From positions 168,433,824 through 168,497,823 of the forward strand of contig CM028377.1 of the NCBI GenBank assembly GCA_013146195.2: 64,000 nucleotides of DNA. Reading direction: 5' to 3'. Position 1 is the first letter of the stretch. Each line of letters starts with the position of its first letter. Source of the stretch: Codonopsis lanceolata. Its lineage: Eukaryota > Streptophyta > Magnoliopsida > Asterales > Campanulaceae. The notes beneath the pieces are model-generated. The model ran no database searches. It was not told the origin of the DNA and saw only the letters and a list, made by a program, of their open reading frames with translations. This document shows, one piece after another, positions 10,901 through 22,040 of this stretch. Made by a program: the position numbers and the translations under genes.

Positions 10901-11866
10901 ATGTCCTCCTCCTCTTCCTCCTCCTCCTTGTCGAGTGTTGTGCTCCGTCGCTTTTCACTAGCTGAGATCGAAGTCGCAACAAACAAATTTAACTCGAGCA
11001 ACATCCTCGGACACGGGGGAGAAGGAGTGGTGTATCTGGGCCACATCACTGTAGTTAAAGATGGGGAAAATTTTACAGTTGCTGTGAAACGTTTAAATCC
11101 AAATTCAATGGAGTTTGAAAAGGAGATTGAGATCGTTTCCACGATCCGACACCCCAACCTCGTTTCTCTCCTCGGTTATTGCGATGAATCTAGTCAAAAG
11201 ATACTCGTCTATGAATATATGGAAAGGGGATCCTTATCAGACTATCTAAAGAAGAAGATCAGTATTTGTTTGACTTGGACGCAACGGCTCAAGATATGCC
11301 TTGGTGTCGCGCGTGGTTTGCAATACCTTCATACTGCCACGGATGAATCGCCCAGTGGGATCATCCATCGAGACATGAAGCCCTCCAATATTCTTCTTGA
11401 CAAGAATTGGGTTGCTAAAGTTTCCGACTTTGGGATATCCAAGTTATCCCATGCTGACCAAACCAATTCCAGTATGCCTACTGCTCTTAAAGGCACATCT
11501 GGTTATTACGCGCCAGAATACATTAGATTCGGTCGAATAACAAGGAAAATAGATGTTTATGCATTCGGTGTAGTACTGTTTGAAGTGTTATGTAGGAAAA
11601 GGCCGTGGGATCGAGGGGAGGATGAGAGCTACTACATCAGGGATGATGAGGATTTTGGGGTTTGGGCCCTGGAAAATGTTGATGTTGAAATAAATAGGGA
11701 AATTTCGGGTGATTCTTTAAAGATATTTGCTGATATTATAAGAAGCAGCCTGCAACAAGACCCAGGCGGTCGGCTTACAATGGATGATGTTGTGATGGAT
11801 CTGGAGAAAGCACTGAAATGCCATGAAGATCATGAAGGGTTTGTTGATACTTCTAGATCCAGGTAA
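10901..11866 (+). CDS. Receptor-like cytoplasmic kinase, CrRLK1L-like (kinase 1)
   Basis: A 321-aa Ser/Thr kinase without signal peptide, ectodomain or membrane segment, so probably cytoplasmic (RLCK type). A Ser-rich N-terminus and FSLAEIEVATNKF (18-30) precede the domain. Visible motifs: Gly loop GHGGEGVV (37-44), VAVK Lys63, Glu75, HRDMKPSN (156-163, an RD kinase), DFG (176-178), GTSGYYAPEY (198-207), DVYAFGVVLFE. By eye the domain most resembles FERONIA/ANXUR-group kinases. The ATG at 10901 is the first in the frame. The stop TAA lies in AGATCCAG|GTAATATAG, a good splice donor, so the true protein may continue into downstream exons. Downstream is only about 200 bp before a copia LTR. It could be a single-exon kinase or the first part of a fusion gene like the kinase 2-START arrangement. 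Confidence 0.86.
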   Translation: MSSSSSSSSLSSVVLRRFSLAEIEVATNKFNSSNILGHGGEGVVYLGHITVVKDGENFTVAVKRLNPNSMEFEKEIEIVSTIRHPNLVSLLGYCDESSQKILVYEYMERGSLSDYLKKKISICLTWTQRLKICLGVARGLQYLHTATDESPSGIIHRDMKPSNILLDKNWVAKVSDFGISKLSHADQTNSSMPTALKGTSGYYAPEYIRFGRITRKIDVYAFGVVLFEVLCRKRPWDRGEDESYYIRDDEDFGVWALENVDVEINREISGDSLKIFADIIRSSLQQDPGGRLTMDDVVMDLEKALKCHEDHEGFVDTSRSR

Positions 11867-12068
11867 TATAGTATACACTCCACTTTAATTTTCTCTCTAT
11901 CTCTCTCCCTGTTTTACAGTAGTAATGTCAATAGACAAGGAAATACTATAATTGACCTCAAAGTCAACTCTTTTTTTCATTTAGAAAACAGTCCTTAAAT
12001 CAGGGGCAGATCTCCAAGAATTTTTTCTCTCATCTAGTTTAAAAAATATTGTAAACATTAACAAATTT
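11867..12068 (+). other. Kinase 1 downstream stretch cut by copia LTR
   Basis: Begins with a plausible intron donor (GTAATATAG) and includes pyrimidine-rich ..CCCTGTTTTACAG near 11915. No following exon with a recognisable domain was found before the LTR at 12069. Confidence 0.4.
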
Positions 12069-12567
12069 TGAAGGATATATATTTATATATACCGATCAAG
12101 TTCGTTATCTAAAAGTAATCCTGAGTTACTTTGTACGAACTTGAACCTTTGAACGAAACGGAAAACTTTCTGCTTGAGCTACGATCTTCGTATGACACGA
12201 TCACTAATCTTGCAAATCTCTATCGTCGGATTGATATCATGTAGCACGAATATCAATATTGATTCACACCGCAAATTCAAATCTCTTAATGGTTAGGCTA
12301 GAGAGAGTATTTTGAGATAGAATATAGGAGAGAAAGAGAGAGGGCGGCTTATAAAAGACGTATTATCCTTGGTGTGTTCTGCTAGGCTAGGGTTTTATCC
12401 CTTTAGTTGTCCTATGTATATTATTGTCCAAAAACCATATTTCTTGTAGGTTAAGTTAAGTCAATCTCGAACCCATTCGGATTAGGAAACTAATTAACCT
12501 TTAATGATATAAATATATTCTATGTGAACGGAAGTAAATAATCGGGCCACAAGCCCAATTGCTAACA
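12069..12567 (-). repeat. 3' LTR of copia element (right copy)
   Basis: 499 bp, TG..CA ends, homologous to 2231-2712. It is preceded (minus strand) by the purine-rich PPT at 12568-12577, which identifies it as the 3' LTR. Confidence 0.87.
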
Positions 12568-12577
12568 TCTCCCACTC

Positions 12578-13618
12578 GCACACATGGGCCCACCTCTCTT
12601 ACCACATCGTATCATCAAGTGAAGCGTGCGACATGACGAGAAAGATAAAAGGAGGAGCGTTATACCAAATCACCATCTGACCAGCATAGAACGTCCTCGT
12701 TAGAAAATAAAACTCCTCTATACCCTAGACCGTATATATACATCAATTTAAGCATCCTCAATCCCTCAAGAACGGTGCTTAAACCTCAACATGTTTGTGT
12801 ATCAAGATCAATCTCTTGAACCGTATGTTCAATATGATCGCCATGGCATTGAAACAAAAAAATAGAGATGTATATCATATTATCTTTCTTAGACATTCAT
12901 ATCAATCACTCTTGATTAATTGCTTTCCCAGCAATGCTCCGTAGGGCTGTATGTGCATAACCCGTTGGTCGGCATGCCAAAGTAGCATCATCAACGTCCA
13001 AGTTCATGATATAGTTCTAAGTCACATAGGGTATAATCGTGACCTGGATTTGATCATTAGAACTCACACAGTGATGAAGCAGGGATCATTCAATCACTTT
13101 CTTACGTCGCATTATAGTCACATACAGTATGATTTGTATGCTATGGCGAAACTCCTACACGAAGTAGGCATGTCATGCTCAAAACGCCATATGAACTTTA
13201 GTCTAGCCACCCTTCTGGCGTCTAACCTGAGTACTCAAAAGCAGTCACTCTTCTAGTGTCTCTTTTAAGATCTCACATTCGGACTTTTCTTTGGGATATA
13301 AAGTCGACCTTTATAAAATGTCTCATCTTGGTCGTATGCCAAAGCGATAATTGTAATGTCATTTGCGTACCCCCCCTCGTAGGTGCCAAAGACTTTTACT
13401 ATCTCAACTTGCTCGCCCACCTAGCAACAAGGTGAATTACCTGTGTGAGAGGGCCAATTCAATATCCACGACATCTTTTTAATCAAAATATATATGCAAC
13501 GTAATTTCATATTAAAACATTCAATTAACATATAAAATGAATAGAATGAAAATGCAATTTATTCAAACGATAATGAAAATAATAATCAAATGTCAACAAA
13601 AGTGTTCTCAGAATAAAT
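12578..13618 (-). other. Copia 3' untranslated region
   Basis: About 1 kb between the RNase H stop and the PPT. The open frame at 12951-13256 on the plus strand has no family features. Long 3' UTRs occur in some copia lineages. Confidence 0.6.
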
Positions 13619-15408
13619 TCAGATCCTACGAAGCCCTAGACCCAACATATGATCCTGAAAGATCTCTCTAGCTAGAGGTTTAGTCATAGGGTCAGCCAAC
13701 ATGCTTCTAGTATGAATATATTCTAGAACAATTTTCTTTTCTGCAACCATGTCTCTAGTGAAATGATACTTGATATTGATGTGTTTCGTCTTCCCATGAT
13801 ACTTAGGGTCTTTAGTGTAACTTAAAGCAGCTATGCTATCACAAGCAATGACTACAGGACGATCCACATGCATCGTAACATCAAGATGTTGAAGAAAACT
13901 CCTCAACCACATAGCTTCTTGAACTGCAGCTGAGCAAGCCATGTACTCTAACTCCATCGTAGATAGGACGGTGCTAGTCTATCGCTTGCTACTACAAGAG
14001 ATAGCTCCATCACTAAGTAGGAAAGCGTAGCCCGAAGTAGATTTATAACTATCTACCTCTCCAACCCAATTCGCATCAGTGAAACCTTTCAAACTCAAAT
14101 CCCCACCTTGGTAACATATGGTTAAATTTGTGGTTCCCACCAAGTAATGTAGAACCCTCTTCACCGCATCCAAAGGTTCGAGGTCCAGATTACTTTGGAA
14201 TCGACTTAACATCCCAACCGCAAAGCATAGGTCGCCGAGTACACACCATAGCATACATCAAGCTTCCTACCGTGATTCGCATATGGAGTCGAGAGACATT
14301 TCTCTTCTTCTTCTTCATTCTTAAGGCATTGGTTTGTACTAAGGACACATCTTTTTTCCATTGGAGTGACAACGGGTTTTGAGTTAGTCATGCCAAATCG
14401 TTCAATGACTTTCATAATGTAAGTCTCTTGAGACAAACCGAGAAATCTTTTCTAACTATCCCTAATGACGTTTACTCTAAGCACATAGCTTGCTTCACCC
14501 AAGTCTATCATATCGAAAAGCGCAGACAGCCACTCTTTAGTAGCATTTATCATCTCCATATCATTCCCAGCTAGTAGAATGTCATCAACATATAATGACA
14601 GAATCAAGATCTTTTTCTTGGATCGTTTAACATACACACAATGGTCTTCCTCAATCATCATAAAGCCAATTTAGGTTATCGCTTGATGAAAGCGAATGTA
14701 CCACTGTCTAGATGATTGTTTGAGACCATAGATGGAGCCGTTTGAGTCAACTTGCACTTGCATTCTTGTCCCTTGACTTCAAAACCCTACGGTTGAGTCA
14801 TATAGATCTCTTCATCTAGTTCTCCATTGAGAAAACGGTTATTAACATCTATATGATAAAGTTCTAGATCGATGTGCTATCATTAGGATTAGAACGAGGA
14901 GAAAATCTCACCATGGGGAGAATGTCTCCTCATAGTCTAAACCCTCTCTTTGGGTAAAGCCTTTCGCCACAAGACGTGCCTTGTATTTGTCGATTGATCC
15001 ATCTGTCTTTTGCTTGACTTTGAAAACCCATTTGTTTCCAATAGTCTTACGACCTTGTGGAAGATCAACTAACTCCCAAACATGATTCTTTTTCATAAAG
15101 GAAATTTCATCTTCCATTGCAGTCATCCATTCATTGTTTGTAGGTAAAGAAAGAGCTTCTTTGAACGATGTAGGCTCACTAGAATTGTAAGAAGTAGTTA
15201 GGAAAGATTCCTCTTCGATCGTGAATCGACGATGAGGTATATTTCCACGTTTACTTCTTCGTTCTAGTATCGAACTCCCACTAGGATCCGTACTCCTACT
15301 CGGATGAAGATCACCTTGACTCTCATTGGCGACTTCCATAGGCTCAACCTCATGTTGTACCGTAGGATTAGGTTGAGGCAATTCCCCACCTTCGCCAAAA
15401 GATGACAT
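13619..15408 (-). pseudogene. Copia reverse transcriptase and RNase H (broken)
   Basis: The RT begins with NEWMTAMEDEISFMKKNHVW and GNKWVFKVKQKTDGSIDKYK (about 15000-15150), followed by LVAKGFTQREGLDYEETFSP. The catalytic LYVDDILLAGND lies in 14452-14661. VLHYLVGTTNLTICYQGG and SLKGFTDANWVGEVDSYKS come from the RT/RNase H connection, and the RNase H tail HIDIKYHFTRDMVAEKKIVL / LADPMTKPL ends at 13619. Several stops and frame changes separate these pieces, so no polymerase can be made from this copy. Confidence 0.86.
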
Positions 15409-15414
15409 ATGTTC

Positions 15415-16796
15415 TTATTCTATCTCAAAAAGTTCAAAGTCTTTCCTAACTTCACCTATTTGTGGGAAATCATTCTCAATGAAATCAACATTGCGCGACT
15501 TTGTTTCAGTCATTCCTACGTCAGGTTTTCCACCGTACATAACATAACCCTTTGAGGTATCTGAATACCTTATGAAAACACACTTGTTTCCTCTAGGGCC
15601 TAGTTTTCCAAACTTATTGGAGGTACTGTAGACATAACATGCACAACCCCAAGGATGAAGATGCCCCAATTTAGACTTCTCACCTTTCCAAAGTTCATAA
15701 GGGGTTGTGGGAACTGACTTAGAAGGCACTCGATTAAGTATGTAGGTGGTAGTCATTAGCGCATCCCCCAAAACGAAATTGGGAGGTTGGCTTGTGCCAT
15801 CATCGACCTAACCATTTCCAACAATGTTCGATTCCTTCGTTCTGCAATACCATTTTGTTGCGGAGTTATAGGAATTGTCAACTGTTGGTGTAAGCCATTT
15901 TTCTCACACAATTCTTTAAATTGATCAGATAAATATTCACGGCCCCGGTCAGCTCTAAATGTTTTTAAGCTTTTATCCTTTTAATTCTCAACCTCTACAA
16001 GAAAGCACTCAAAACACTTAAGAGCTTCATCGCGGTGAGAAATAAGGTAAACATAACCATAGCGTGTGTGGTCATCGATAAAAGTGAGAAAGTAGGAAGC
16101 TCCATGACGTGCCTTAACATTTATTGGTCCGCAAATATCTGAATGGACTAACTCTAATGGATGTGTAGCTCTTTTTACCTTACCGAAAGGTTTTCGGCAA
16201 GCTTTTCCTGCCAAACAAGATTCACATAACGGTAGGTTGACTTTGGTGAGAGACCCCAATAGGTCTTCTCTAGCCAATCTAGTCATCCTATCTTTTCCTA
16301 TATGTCCAAGTCTAGCATGCCAGTGATGCCACAGCTCGGAATTAGAGTCATCATAAACCATACAAAAAGAAGAATTAATAGAAGAATTATGAAAATCCAA
16401 CAAATCTAATTTAAAGAAATTATCTGACAAAAAACCATGTCCCATAATTTTATCACCAAAACAAATATCCAAGTGATCATCACTAAAATTAAAAGAATAT
16501 ACATGTCCTAGCAATTGTACTACTGATAATAGATTATGTCGAATTCCAGGTGCATAAAGAACTTCATGAAGAGTCAATGTGCGCCCATTCTGCAATTGAA
16601 GTTGGTATGAACCAACTCCTTTGAGTTCAACAGACAAACTGTTTCCCATGAAAATTCTTCTTGTACCCGCAGAAACTTTTCGATAATCTACAAATCCTTC
16701 TCGATCCCTCGTCACATGTTTTGTTGAGCCTGAGTCTACAATCCACACAGGGAGAGAGTCAGCTAATAAAACATGAGAGCAAACACAACTTTGCAA
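15415..16796 (-). pseudogene. Copia protease and integrase (broken)
   Basis: From the 16796 end: the aspartic protease active site WIVDSGSTKHVT, the LLSVVQLL segment, a GAG-pre-integrase zinc region (WHARLGHIGKDRM with CESCLAGKACRKPF), then the integrase core start (HSDICGPINVKARHGASYFL, FIDDHTRY). Around 15775-15975 the frame is interrupted, and the integrase C-terminal part resumes at 15771 (TTTYILNRVPSKSVPTTPYE). The protease and HHCC parts look well preserved; the integrase core is not continuous. Confidence 0.86.
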
Positions 16797-16832
16797 GGGG
16801 ATAGGATTAAGGGATACCTTCTTGGGCTCAGG

Positions 16833-17579
16833 ACAAGTTCAAGCAAAATGACCCAAAGTGCCACAGTTGTAGCACTTTAGCTTAGCAATATTCTTTTTGC
16901 CTCTTCGACATTTAGCAATCTTGTCACTTTTAGGGCCCAAATTCTAAGTCTTTTTCCCTTTAGTTTGTTTCTTGCGTTGCCCATATGACTTGTGCGGACC
17001 CTCAAGGGAAACAAGAGCAAGATCACGAGTCGCAGCACTTATCGCGCGATTCGCTTCATGACACTCAGCCTCAAGCTCAACATGGCGAGATACATCTGCA
17101 AAAGTCTGAATAGAGTCCGTATGAGTCAAAATACGCCTCAAACTACTCCAAGAGTCAGGCAATGAACGAATCACTGCTTGAACTTGCTGTTCATCAGATA
17201 TGATAGAACCAGCAGCCTTAAGCTCACGAATCATTCCGGACATCTTGTGTAGTTGTTCAAGAATGTTATGTTTCTGGTCAATCTTATAGTTTTCAAACTT
17301 GTAAGTCAAAGTCCGCAACTTTGTAGCAGAAGTACTCCCATAAATAAGCTTAATGTCGTCCCACATTTGTTTTGCAGTTAGGTAATCCTCAAACTCGCCA
17401 ATCAGATCATTATGCATGCTACTCAACATAGTAAAGCGTGCACATCGATCTTTCTTTTTCCATTTAAGGAATTCTTGCATTTTTCTGGCGATGTTTGGGT
17501 GATGGTCAAATTACCCATCTCTGGGTCTTCCATCACAGTATCTAGGTTGTCAAGAACCTCTTGCTCATTTAGCAAATAT
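16833..17579 (-). pseudogene. Copia gag with CCHC zinc knuckle
   Basis: From the 17579 side the frame gives UBN2-type Gag (AKQMWDDIKLIYGSTSATKL, LEQLHKMSGMIRELKAAG, LPDSWSSLRRILTHTD), ending in a zinc knuckle CYNCGTLGHFA-stop-TC (16833-16874). A TGA at 16839-16841 falls inside the knuckle, where Arg is usual. Another frame break separates the knuckle from the main Gag frame (16944-17480). It is closely related to 1-746. Confidence 0.85.
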
Positions 17580-17585
17580 GTGATT

Positions 17586-18340
17586 TTGCTCGAGTTGTCG
17601 TGAAGTGCTTAAAACCAAACTCTAATGAGTTTGAAAAGGAGATCCAAGCAATGGCCAATATTCAACATCTTCACCTCGTCTCTTTGCTCGGTTATTGCGA
17701 GGAATCTGATGAAAGGATCCTTGTTTACGAGTATATGGAAAAAGGAAGCCTATCCATTTATGTAAACATGGAAAGTAATATTTGTTTGTCTTGGCTGGAA
17801 CGAATCAAGATATGCATTGGTGATGCATGCGGGTTACAGTACCTTCATAGCGAAACTGAAGAATTTCCCAAAGGGATAATTCATCGTGACGTGAAGCCCG
17901 AAAATATTCTACTAGATGAGAAATAGGTTGCCAAGGTATCAGATTTTTGGATGTTTAAGTTATCCGGTGCTAGCCAAAGAAATTCCACTATGAGCACTAA
18001 CCTTAAAGGCACCAGTAAGTATTATGCACCGGAATATCTTAGTCATCGACGAATCAGAAGGAAAATAGACATATATGACATTGGCGTGGTATTGTTTGAA
18101 GTGTTGTGCCGGAAAATGCCATGGGATCGGGGGGATAAATGCTACTATAGGACAGACGATGAGGATTTAGGACTTTGGGCGCAGGAAAATGTTGATACTA
18201 GAATCAAAGGGGAAATCTCAGAAGAATCTTTATTGGCCTTTACTGATATTATAGGGAAAAGCTTGCAAGAAAACCCAAGAAAACGCCCCTACTATGGATA
18301 CTGTGGTGGTGAATCTATGACAAAGCAGTCTGCAGGGTAA
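17586..18340 (+). pseudogene. Kinase 2: 5'-truncated kinase pseudogene
   Basis: Homologous to kinase 1 from its VAVK motif onward (here VVVK, Lys codon 17603-17605). The Gly loop and everything before it are replaced by copia gag. HRDVKPEN is kept. A TAG at 17924-17926 replaces the expected Trp codon, DFG has become DFW, and an extra C near 18288 and probably an extra T in CTATGACAAAGC shift the frame. The end (TGCAGG|GTAATAATC) again looks like a splice donor. START exons follow about 280 bp downstream. It cannot encode an active kinase. Confidence 0.87.
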
Positions 18341-19584
18341 TAATCATTGCCATAATTGTTTAGAGATCCCAAGGGCTCGTTTGGTAACAGTTTCTGTTTC
18401 CTTTCAATTAAACAGAAATTTGTTGGTAATTATTTATATTTCTCTAGGAGGAGTAAAAGCTATATATATGGTCACAACTCAACAATAATATTGATTTGTT
18501 AAGCTTTCATTAACGAAATTGGTCTGTTTTGGTCAAAATGTTTGAGCTTATAGTTGGAAATATGGAATGTGAACTAATTAACTTCATCATTTGTGGTTGG
18601 TTCATTGAAATCTGAAAGCGATGAAGAACAGAATTTTCTGAAGGAAGCAGATTTGGAGCATTTCAAGGAACTTATTGAGGAGAAAGATGGAGGCACTGCT
18701 ATGAATTGGATCCAGATGATGGATCAGTCTACTAAAAATATGAGCTTTCAAGCTTGGCACAGTGATTCTGAGGTTAGGTAGCCTATTCAATGCTCACACT
18801 ACTTCAATTTCATCCCGTGTTGACTAATTAAGTGCAACTACATTTTATATAGGCTAGCCCATCATGGTATTGTTTCCGAACAGTGTACGAAGATGTTAGT
18901 CCAAAAGTGGTAAGGGATTTCTTTTGGGATGATGAGTATCGGTTGCAGCACTGGGATAAATCTCTTGAAACTGCTAAAACACTGGAGGAGTACCCTATTA
19001 CTGGAACCATGGTGGTTAAGTGGGTCCGCAGGGTACGTATGGACCACATTCTATATCTGTCTTATGCTTGATCGATTTGTTTACTAAGCTTGAACTTGTA
19101 TTGTTTTCTTTTTTGTTGCACTTGCACAGATTCTGAGCCATGGCTCAAGGGAATACATCATTGGTCCGTCGAATTTGGGAATCGGGGACAATCCTATTAT
19201 TGTTACACAAGGTAATTGAAGAAACATAATGAATATTTTCCTCAAGTACATTAGTTTTTACGAATTAAGTTTTGTATGACACTGTAAATGAGTTGTTTAC
19301 TTCATAATAACATGTTTTCAAAAATACAATTCTCCTTCTTTCAGGGTATGCCTGATGATCACCCCTCAGTGCCACAAAGTAACGAAATAAGACGTGTTGA
19401 CTCATACTATTCAAGTTGGCGCATCCGTGAAGGTAAGTTTTTCCCCATATATAGAAAGCACCATTAATCAATATCTCTGTTTTTTAATCTTTTCTGTATG
19501 TCCCATGCATGCAAGCTATTTTGCACTTTTTCTTGATTCCTCGTTCAATTCATTATAGAAAGAGGTATCATCGACCTATTGTTG

Positions 19585-19723
19585 TGTTATTACAAGTTTT
19601 AGTGTTAGTGATGTTACATCAAATATACTTAGAGCATCTACAATGCTAATGTAGATGTGAAATAATTTACATACCACCTAGGATTTCTACCATTTTTGAA
19701 AGAAAAAACATTTTCAATACAAA
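19585..19723 (+). repeat. Duplicated intron segment, left copy
   Basis: Runs from GTTATTACAAGTTTTAGTGT through GATGTTACATCAAATATACT and CACCTAGGATTTCTACC to the copia LTR at 19726. It matches 21874-22020. Part of it (from AGAGCATCTACAATGCTAAT) looks like the end of a MITE whose other end (GGTGATGCTCTTA) is near 22350. Confidence 0.75.
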
Positions 19724-19725
19724 TG

Positions 19726-20497
19726 TGTTAGTGAGGGCCTGATCCAGTTCTGGTAGTGATGAGTTTACGAAATAGATGAAGATTTATGAGATTGTCAATC
19801 TCTCTCCTTAAGACAAAAACTGGCACCGTGTATGGAATGGACGGGTGTTGCCAGTGAGTCTCCCAGGGTTTTGGAATCTTACGTGATTGAAGAGGTCAGT
19901 CCTTCCAAGCTTCAATCACCGGTGAATCTGAACACGGCTGATGTATCTTTGTTAGGGCAGAAAGGTGGTGTATGTAGAAAGAGAGAGTTTTTTCGTAAAT
20001 GAAAATATGTGTTTCATGCAGTATAAATGTGGGAGTTGGGAGCAATTGGCGTGTGTCTGAAACGGACACAACCGTAGCGGTTGGGTGGTGTCTGAAAGCA
20101 ACACAAACCTGGCGTTTTAGATATAGGAATCGCTATTGCCGTCGTTGTTCGAGGCTTGAGCCGGTTGTGATGTAATGTCATTTAAGGGGACATAACAGGT
20201 TCTGGCACCAAAAAGATAAGGTTCAAGTCAAGCAACCAAGTCGGCCGGCCGACCAACCAGTCAAACCGGGACGGGTTGGGTCAGACAGGCAGTGACGGCA
20301 CGCGTGTGTGTTTGGACTTGCACTTAGCAATGTCTTCCCTTCTTGACAAAAGTGTAGTGGCCCAAGGGCCGAATGTTAAGCCTAAAAGCTCTACTTTATA
20401 AAGTAGAGTTGTTTTCTTCTTATTCCCAATGTGGGATTCCCCATTTCCTCCTTTACATAACTTCCTCATTCAATTATATTGAAACATGTTTCCAACA
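19726..20497 (-). repeat. 3' LTR of the intronic copia
   Basis: About 772 bp; on the minus strand it starts TGTTGGAAACATGTTTC directly after the PPT and ends ..CCCTCACTAACA. The left end could be 19724 or 19726 because host and LTR share TG. Confidence 0.75.
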
Positions 20498-21079
20498 ATC
20501 CTCCACATTTAATGAGATATTATGTAAGTTGATGACATATTGATATTTACAGAGATACAGATGAGAGTAATTGTATTGGAATAAGTGGCTTTTGGCTTTG
20601 AACCTTTACTTATGATATACTATCGGGATGACTTACTAATTAGTGACTTGAGTGTCTTGAACTGATTAGTATTTGATGTCAACCAAGAAAATAGTAATCA
20701 CACAACTATCCTCAAACAGGGTGTGATTCTTCGTTTGTGTTCATTTTAGCCCAGAACGATACATGTTTATGTGAATGTTTGTTAGAGAATTTCAGCCTCC
20801 CAATTCTCATAAGATAGGCCAGTCTTACATTCACATAGGTGATTGCCTATAAGGAGTTGTTCTGTCATAACTCCTCTTGACGAGTCAAGTCATAGGAATC
20901 ATTAAAAGAAAAACTTATCATTCACCATGAAGGATAACACTAGTGTGTTTCACCATAGGAATGGGTAGGAGTTAAATCCTTTAGTGTTGACTTTGAGATT
21001 AATTTAGTTGGGTTGTCCCTTTGAACCTAGACCATGGGATCTCCAATCAGCTAGGTGAGGTTTGCCGCTAAATTATTCT

Positions 21080-21877
21080 TTATTTCGTAGGCTTAAGGCT
21101 CATTCCCTTTGATGAGCTGCATACTTGTTCTCTAGACAGACCTTTAGTTAGTGGATCCGCTATGTTGTCTTTTGATCGAATATAATCAATGGTGATCACT
21201 CCATTTGAGAGAAGTTGTCTAACGGTATTGTGACACCTTCGTATGTGTCGTGATTTACCGTTATACATATTGGTTTGTGCCCTTCCTATTGCGGCTTGGC
21301 TGTCACAATGGATGCATATAGCTGGTACTGGTTATGGCCAAGCTGGAATATTTTCTAAGAAGTTTCGCAGCCATTCGGTTTCTTCCGTTGTTTTATCTAG
21401 AGCGATAAATTCTGATTCCATTGTAGATCTTGCGATGCAAGTTTGTTTGGAAGATTTCCATGCGATAGCACCACCACCAAGTGTAAATACAAATCAACTT
21501 GTGGATTTTGAGTCGTTAGTATCAGATATCCAGTTGGCGTCACTGTAACCTTCTATTACTGCTGGATACCTGGAATAGTGCAACCCGTAATCTTTAGTGT
21601 ATCGAAAATATCTAAGGACTCTTACAATAGTCTTCCAGCGATCATGTCCAGAATTGCTATTAAATCTGCTCAATCGATTAACTATTTGAGCAATATCTGG
21701 TCGCGTACAATTCGTGAGATACATAAAACTTCCAATGACACAAGAGTATTTATTTTGAGATACACTTTCGTATATGTTCTTTTTGAGATGAAAGTTTGGG
21801 TCAATTGGAATTTTTGCAATACTATTATCACCAAATTTCTCGATGTAATGAGATTGTGATAATATGATTTCCTCGGA
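21080..21877 (-). pseudogene. Copia RT end and RNase H fragment
   Basis: From 21877 downward: SYVIGSFMYLTNCTRPDIA-like block (here CVIGSFMYLTNCTRPDIAQI), VLRYFRYTKDYGLHYSRYP, YSDANWISDTNDSKSTS, then the RNase H tail HNTVRQLLSNGVITIDYIRS / KDNIADPLTKGLSREQV ending near 21080. Frame breaks separate these parts. RT residues upstream of the FVITSEEIILSQSHYIEKFG segment are missing. Confidence 0.85.
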
Positions 21878-22040
21878 TGTTATTACAAATTTTAGTATTA
21901 GTACGTGTGATGTTACATCAAATATACTTAGCATCTTCAATGCTAATGTGGATGTTAAATAATTTAGATACCACCTAGGATTTATACCATTTTTTAAAGA
22001 AAAAACATCTTCAATACAAATGTGGATGATGAGTGTGAAT
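21878..22040 (+). repeat. Duplicated intron segment, right copy
   Basis: Second copy of 19585-19723, continuing further (ATGTGGATGATGAGTGTG). The pair flanks the copia fragment and is much longer than a 5-bp copia target duplication. Confidence 0.75.

Larger units (their letters stand above)
12069..17585 (-). mobile_element. Ty1/copia element lacking its 5' LTR
   Basis: On the minus strand the order is gag (17579), zinc knuckle, protease, integrase, RT, RNase H (to 13619), about 1 kb of 3' UTR, PPT (GAGTGGGAGA, 12568-12577) and 3' LTR (12069-12567). The 5' LTR and leader, present in the sister copy at 747-2712, are absent. The gag start instead joins kinase 2 sequence at about 17583-17590. 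The coding region has many stops and frameshifts. Confidence 0.88.
19726..21877 (-). mobile_element. Copia fragment inside START intron
   Basis: Minus-strand 3' half of a copia element from a different family than 12069-17585: partial RT, RNase H, PPT (AATGTGGAGGAT, about 20498-20510) and a long 3' LTR. The 5' side is lost: RT sequence ends at about 21877 against a second copy of host intron sequence. Confidence 0.85.

Noticed and set aside
10837..11157. 106-aa ORF antisense to kinase 1
   Set aside because: Shadow of the kinase frame; no domain, and the sense frame has all kinase motifs.
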